64,000 bases of DNA from Martinezella dioscoreae (lineage in GTDB: Bacteria > Pseudomonadota > Alphaproteobacteria > Rhizobiales > Rhizobiaceae): NCBI RefSeq assembly GCF_009176305.1, contig NZ_BLAJ01000017.1, forward strand, positions 1 through 64,000, in the 5' to 3' direction. How positions within the stretch are numbered: the stretch's first letter is position 1; the number at the start of each line of letters is the position of its first letter. The notes below the pieces were generated by a model, which was not told where the DNA came from, searched no databases, and saw only the letters and a program-made list of their open reading frames with translations. Shown here in pieces: positions 62,427 to 64,000 of this stretch. The position numbers and the translations under genes are program-made.

Positions 62427-63803
62427 TTAACTCAAGGGCAATCTTAGATCGACCTGAAGACCGTTACCCAAACGTGAGGTAGAAAGATCGACCGTTGCCG
62501 AGAGACGGTCCGCCGTATCCGCAACGATAGCGAGACCAAGGCCTGCCCCTTCCGTGTGAAGTGTGTTGAGGCGATAGAAGCGCTGGAATACCGCCTCCCT
62601 CTCATGCGGCGGGATGCCGGGACCGCTGTCGCTGATGGAAATGCAGCCAAAACCGTCCTCCGAAGCGATCGAAACTTTGATCTCCCCTCCAACGGGCGTG
62701 TATTTGATGGCATTGTCGAGCAGATTGGTGACCAGCATGCGTAGCAACGACTCGTCCGTCCTGACCTGGATCGGCTCGTCCCCTTCGAGCACGACCTGGA
62801 GCTCGCGGCTGGTGATGATGTTGCCGAATTCGGCAATGAGCGACGCCATCCAGTGATAGAGCGGCACCGATGTCAGATTGAGGGGATGGTGGCTGACTCT
62901 GGCCAGCCGCAGCAGCTGCTCGATCAGATGGATGGTGCGGTTGTTGCTGGCCACGAGATCGGAAATGATCGCCTGCCGCTCCTGATCGCTGTCGCTGTGT
63001 TCGAGCATCCGCAAAAGCAGCTTCACGCTTGCCTGCGGCGTGCGCAACTGATGCGCGGCAAGGTCGGAGAAGCGCCGCTCCAGCGTCAGCGACTGGCCGA
63101 GCTTCTCCAGCAGCTGATTGATCGACCGGCCAAGCGGCAGCAGATCGCGCGGCAGCTCTTCAACGGGGATAGCCGAGAGATCATCGGGCGATCGCGTGCG
63201 GATCTGCCGCACCAGCCCGTGGATGGTGCGCAGACCGCTATTGATGCCGAGCCAGATGAGAAAGCCGATGACCGGCACCAGCATCAGCAGCGGAAAGAAC
63301 AGATTGAGGAGAATGTTGGAAACGAGCGTTTCGCGAAGCGCGATCTTTTCGCCAAGCTCGATCACGATGGTCGTGTTCGGGATCGGCAGGGAATAGACGC
63401 GCCACTCGTCTCCACCATAGGTCAGCGTGGTAAAGCCGACCTTCTGCTGCGGTACATCGGAGAGAAAGGCCGTGCTGCTGTAGAAGCGGATATTGCCATC
63501 GACCCAGGCGCGAAACATGTGCGCATCGGCATAATCATCGGCGTCTTCATTGAAGGCCAGCTGATTGTCCATGTTGAAGTCGATATCGTCGATCTGCTTG
63601 GCCGTATGGTCCGGATTCTTCTCCAGCGGGCGGCGCAGCAGGCTCCAGATCACATTCGCATCGTCGATGAGCTGGGCATCGTAGATATTGTTGATCTCCC
63701 GCGTCGCGCTGTTGAAGGCGAAAGCTGCGATCACGACGATCGTCACCACGACGACAGGCGCGATGCGCAGAAACAGCTTGCGGGTAAGCGTGGAATTGTT
63801 CAT
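62427..63803 (-). CDS. Two-component sensor histidine kinase
   Basis: A 458-residue sensor kinase. Two membrane helices (about 13-30 and 163-187) enclose a periplasmic domain of about 130 residues. That domain has a markedly acidic segment (DDIDFNMDN and EDADDYADA, residues 72-94). After a HAMP-like linker, the H-box is FSDLAAHQLRTP with His251; the N, G1 and G2 boxes are LVTNLLDNAIKYTP, SDSGPGIP and GAGLGLAIV. The start overlaps the response-regulator stop (ATGA). It probably controls the downstream operon. Confidence 0.94.
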   Translation of the reverse strand: MNNSTLTRKLFLRIAPVVVVTIVVIAAFAFNSATREINNIYDAQLIDDANVIWSLLRRPLEKNPDHTAKQIDDIDFNMDNQLAFNEDADDYADAHMFRAWVDGNIRFYSSTAFLSDVPQQKVGFTTLTYGGDEWRVYSLPIPNTTIVIELGEKIALRETLVSNILLNLFFPLLMLVPVIGFLIWLGINSGLRTIHGLVRQIRTRSPDDLSAIPVEELPRDLLPLGRSINQLLEKLGQSLTLERRFSDLAAHQLRTPQASVKLLLRMLEHSDSDQERQAIISDLVASNNRTIHLIEQLLRLARVSHHPLNLTSVPLYHWMASLIAEFGNIITSRELQVVLEGDEPIQVRTDESLLRMLVTNLLDNAIKYTPVGGEIKVSIASEDGFGCISISDSGPGIPPHEREAVFQRFYRLNTLHTEGAGLGLAIVADTADRLSATVDLSTSRLGNGLQVDLRLPLS

Positions 63804-64000
63804 CGCTCGATCATGTAACCGACGCCGCGGATCGACTTGATGAAATCCGTGCCGAGCTTCTTGCGCAAATTGTAGATCGTCACTTCGATCGTGTTGCTCT
63901 CGACGGTGTTTTCCGCGTCATAGAGCGCATATTCGATATCGTTCTTCGTCACATATCGGCCGCTGCGCTCCATCAGCAGCTTCAAGAGATGGAATTCCTT
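63800..64000 (-). CDS. OmpR-family response regulator, C-terminal part only (cut by window end)
   Basis: The last 67 codons of a response regulator: the winged-helix DNA-binding domain (KEFHLLKLLMERSG, then ENTVESNTIEVTIYNLRKKLG and the ending IRGVGYMIER, typical of the QseB/TctD/PmrA group). The 5' part and the receiver domain lie beyond position 64000. It is translationally coupled to the kinase gene by an ATGA overlap. Confidence 0.9.
   Translation of the reverse strand, partial: KEFHLLKLLMERSGRYVTKNDIEYALYDAENTVESNTIEVTIYNLRKKLGTDFIKSIRGVGYMIER

Overview
The window looks like chromosomal DNA of an alphaproteobacterium of the order Hyphomicrobiales (Rhizobiales), most likely Rhizobium or a close relative. 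The reasons are the high G+C coding style, the protein families (DUF2794, DUF1223, DUF2585, a rhizobial-type CcmABCDG set, FtsY with a long acidic A domain, an amino-acid ABC system), the glnK-amtB pair behind a sigma-54 promoter, and several families of rhizobial palindromic intergenic repeats. No phage, transposase, CRISPR array or rRNA operon is visible. One tRNA (Gly-GCC) is present.

Layout. 0-2 kb: repeats, DUF2794 and DUF1223 genes. 2-8.3 kb: acnA, divergent from the cytochrome c maturation genes ccmA, ccmB, ccmC, ccmD, ccmG; ccmA and ccmB are separated by about 340 bases of repeats. 8.5-13.6 kb: a tightly overlapping minus-strand operon dapF-mtaB-ftsY-yciB-DUF2585; ftsY carries two in-frame copies of the same repeat. 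14-16.6 kb: an AHSA1-type protein, a metallo-beta-lactamase-fold hydrolase with an apparent frameshift, and an unknown gene. 16.6-21.7 kb: a probable small RNA with its own terminator, then ffh, a chorismate mutase, rpsP, rimM, trmD and rplS. 22-25.4 kb: an amino-acid ABC binding protein and permease without an ATPase, then leuC. 25.6-34.3 kb: an ABC exporter followed by divergent regulator/effector pairs (MarR with an EamA transporter, LysR with an MFS pump, LysR with an NADP-binding oxidoreductase) and an aldo/keto reductase. 34.4-41 kb: L,D-transpeptidase-like protein, response regulator plus cyclic-nucleotide-binding protein, xthA, lolA, ftsK. 41-47.7 kb: amtB-glnK under a sigma-54 promoter, tesB, a UbiH-type hydroxylase, a LysR/MFS pair. 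47.7-54.4 kb: Trm112-like, LON-domain and thioredoxin/TPR proteins, a ProX-type deacylase, tRNA-Gly, LysE, DUF1007, PAP2 phosphatase, MipA/OmpV.

54.3-64 kb is the most unusual part. It is a compact minus-strand operon of nine genes: HAD phosphatase, class III aminotransferase, arginase-fold protein, small SMR-type membrane protein, fatty acid desaturase/hydroxylase, alpha/beta hydrolase with Cys in place of the nucleophile Ser, GNAT/FemAB-like acyltransferase, a second SMR-type protein, and a cyclopropane fatty acid synthase-like methyltransferase. Most of these genes overlap or nearly touch. The operon lies directly downstream of an OmpR-type two-component system whose sensor has an acidic periplasmic segment, and four direct repeats with an 11-base period sit just in front of the first gene. 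I infer an uncharacterised, two-component-regulated pathway that makes and moves an amine-containing acyl compound or envelope lipid. The pair of SMR-type proteins suggests an ArnE/ArnF-like flippase. The product is not known to me and nothing in the sequence proves it.
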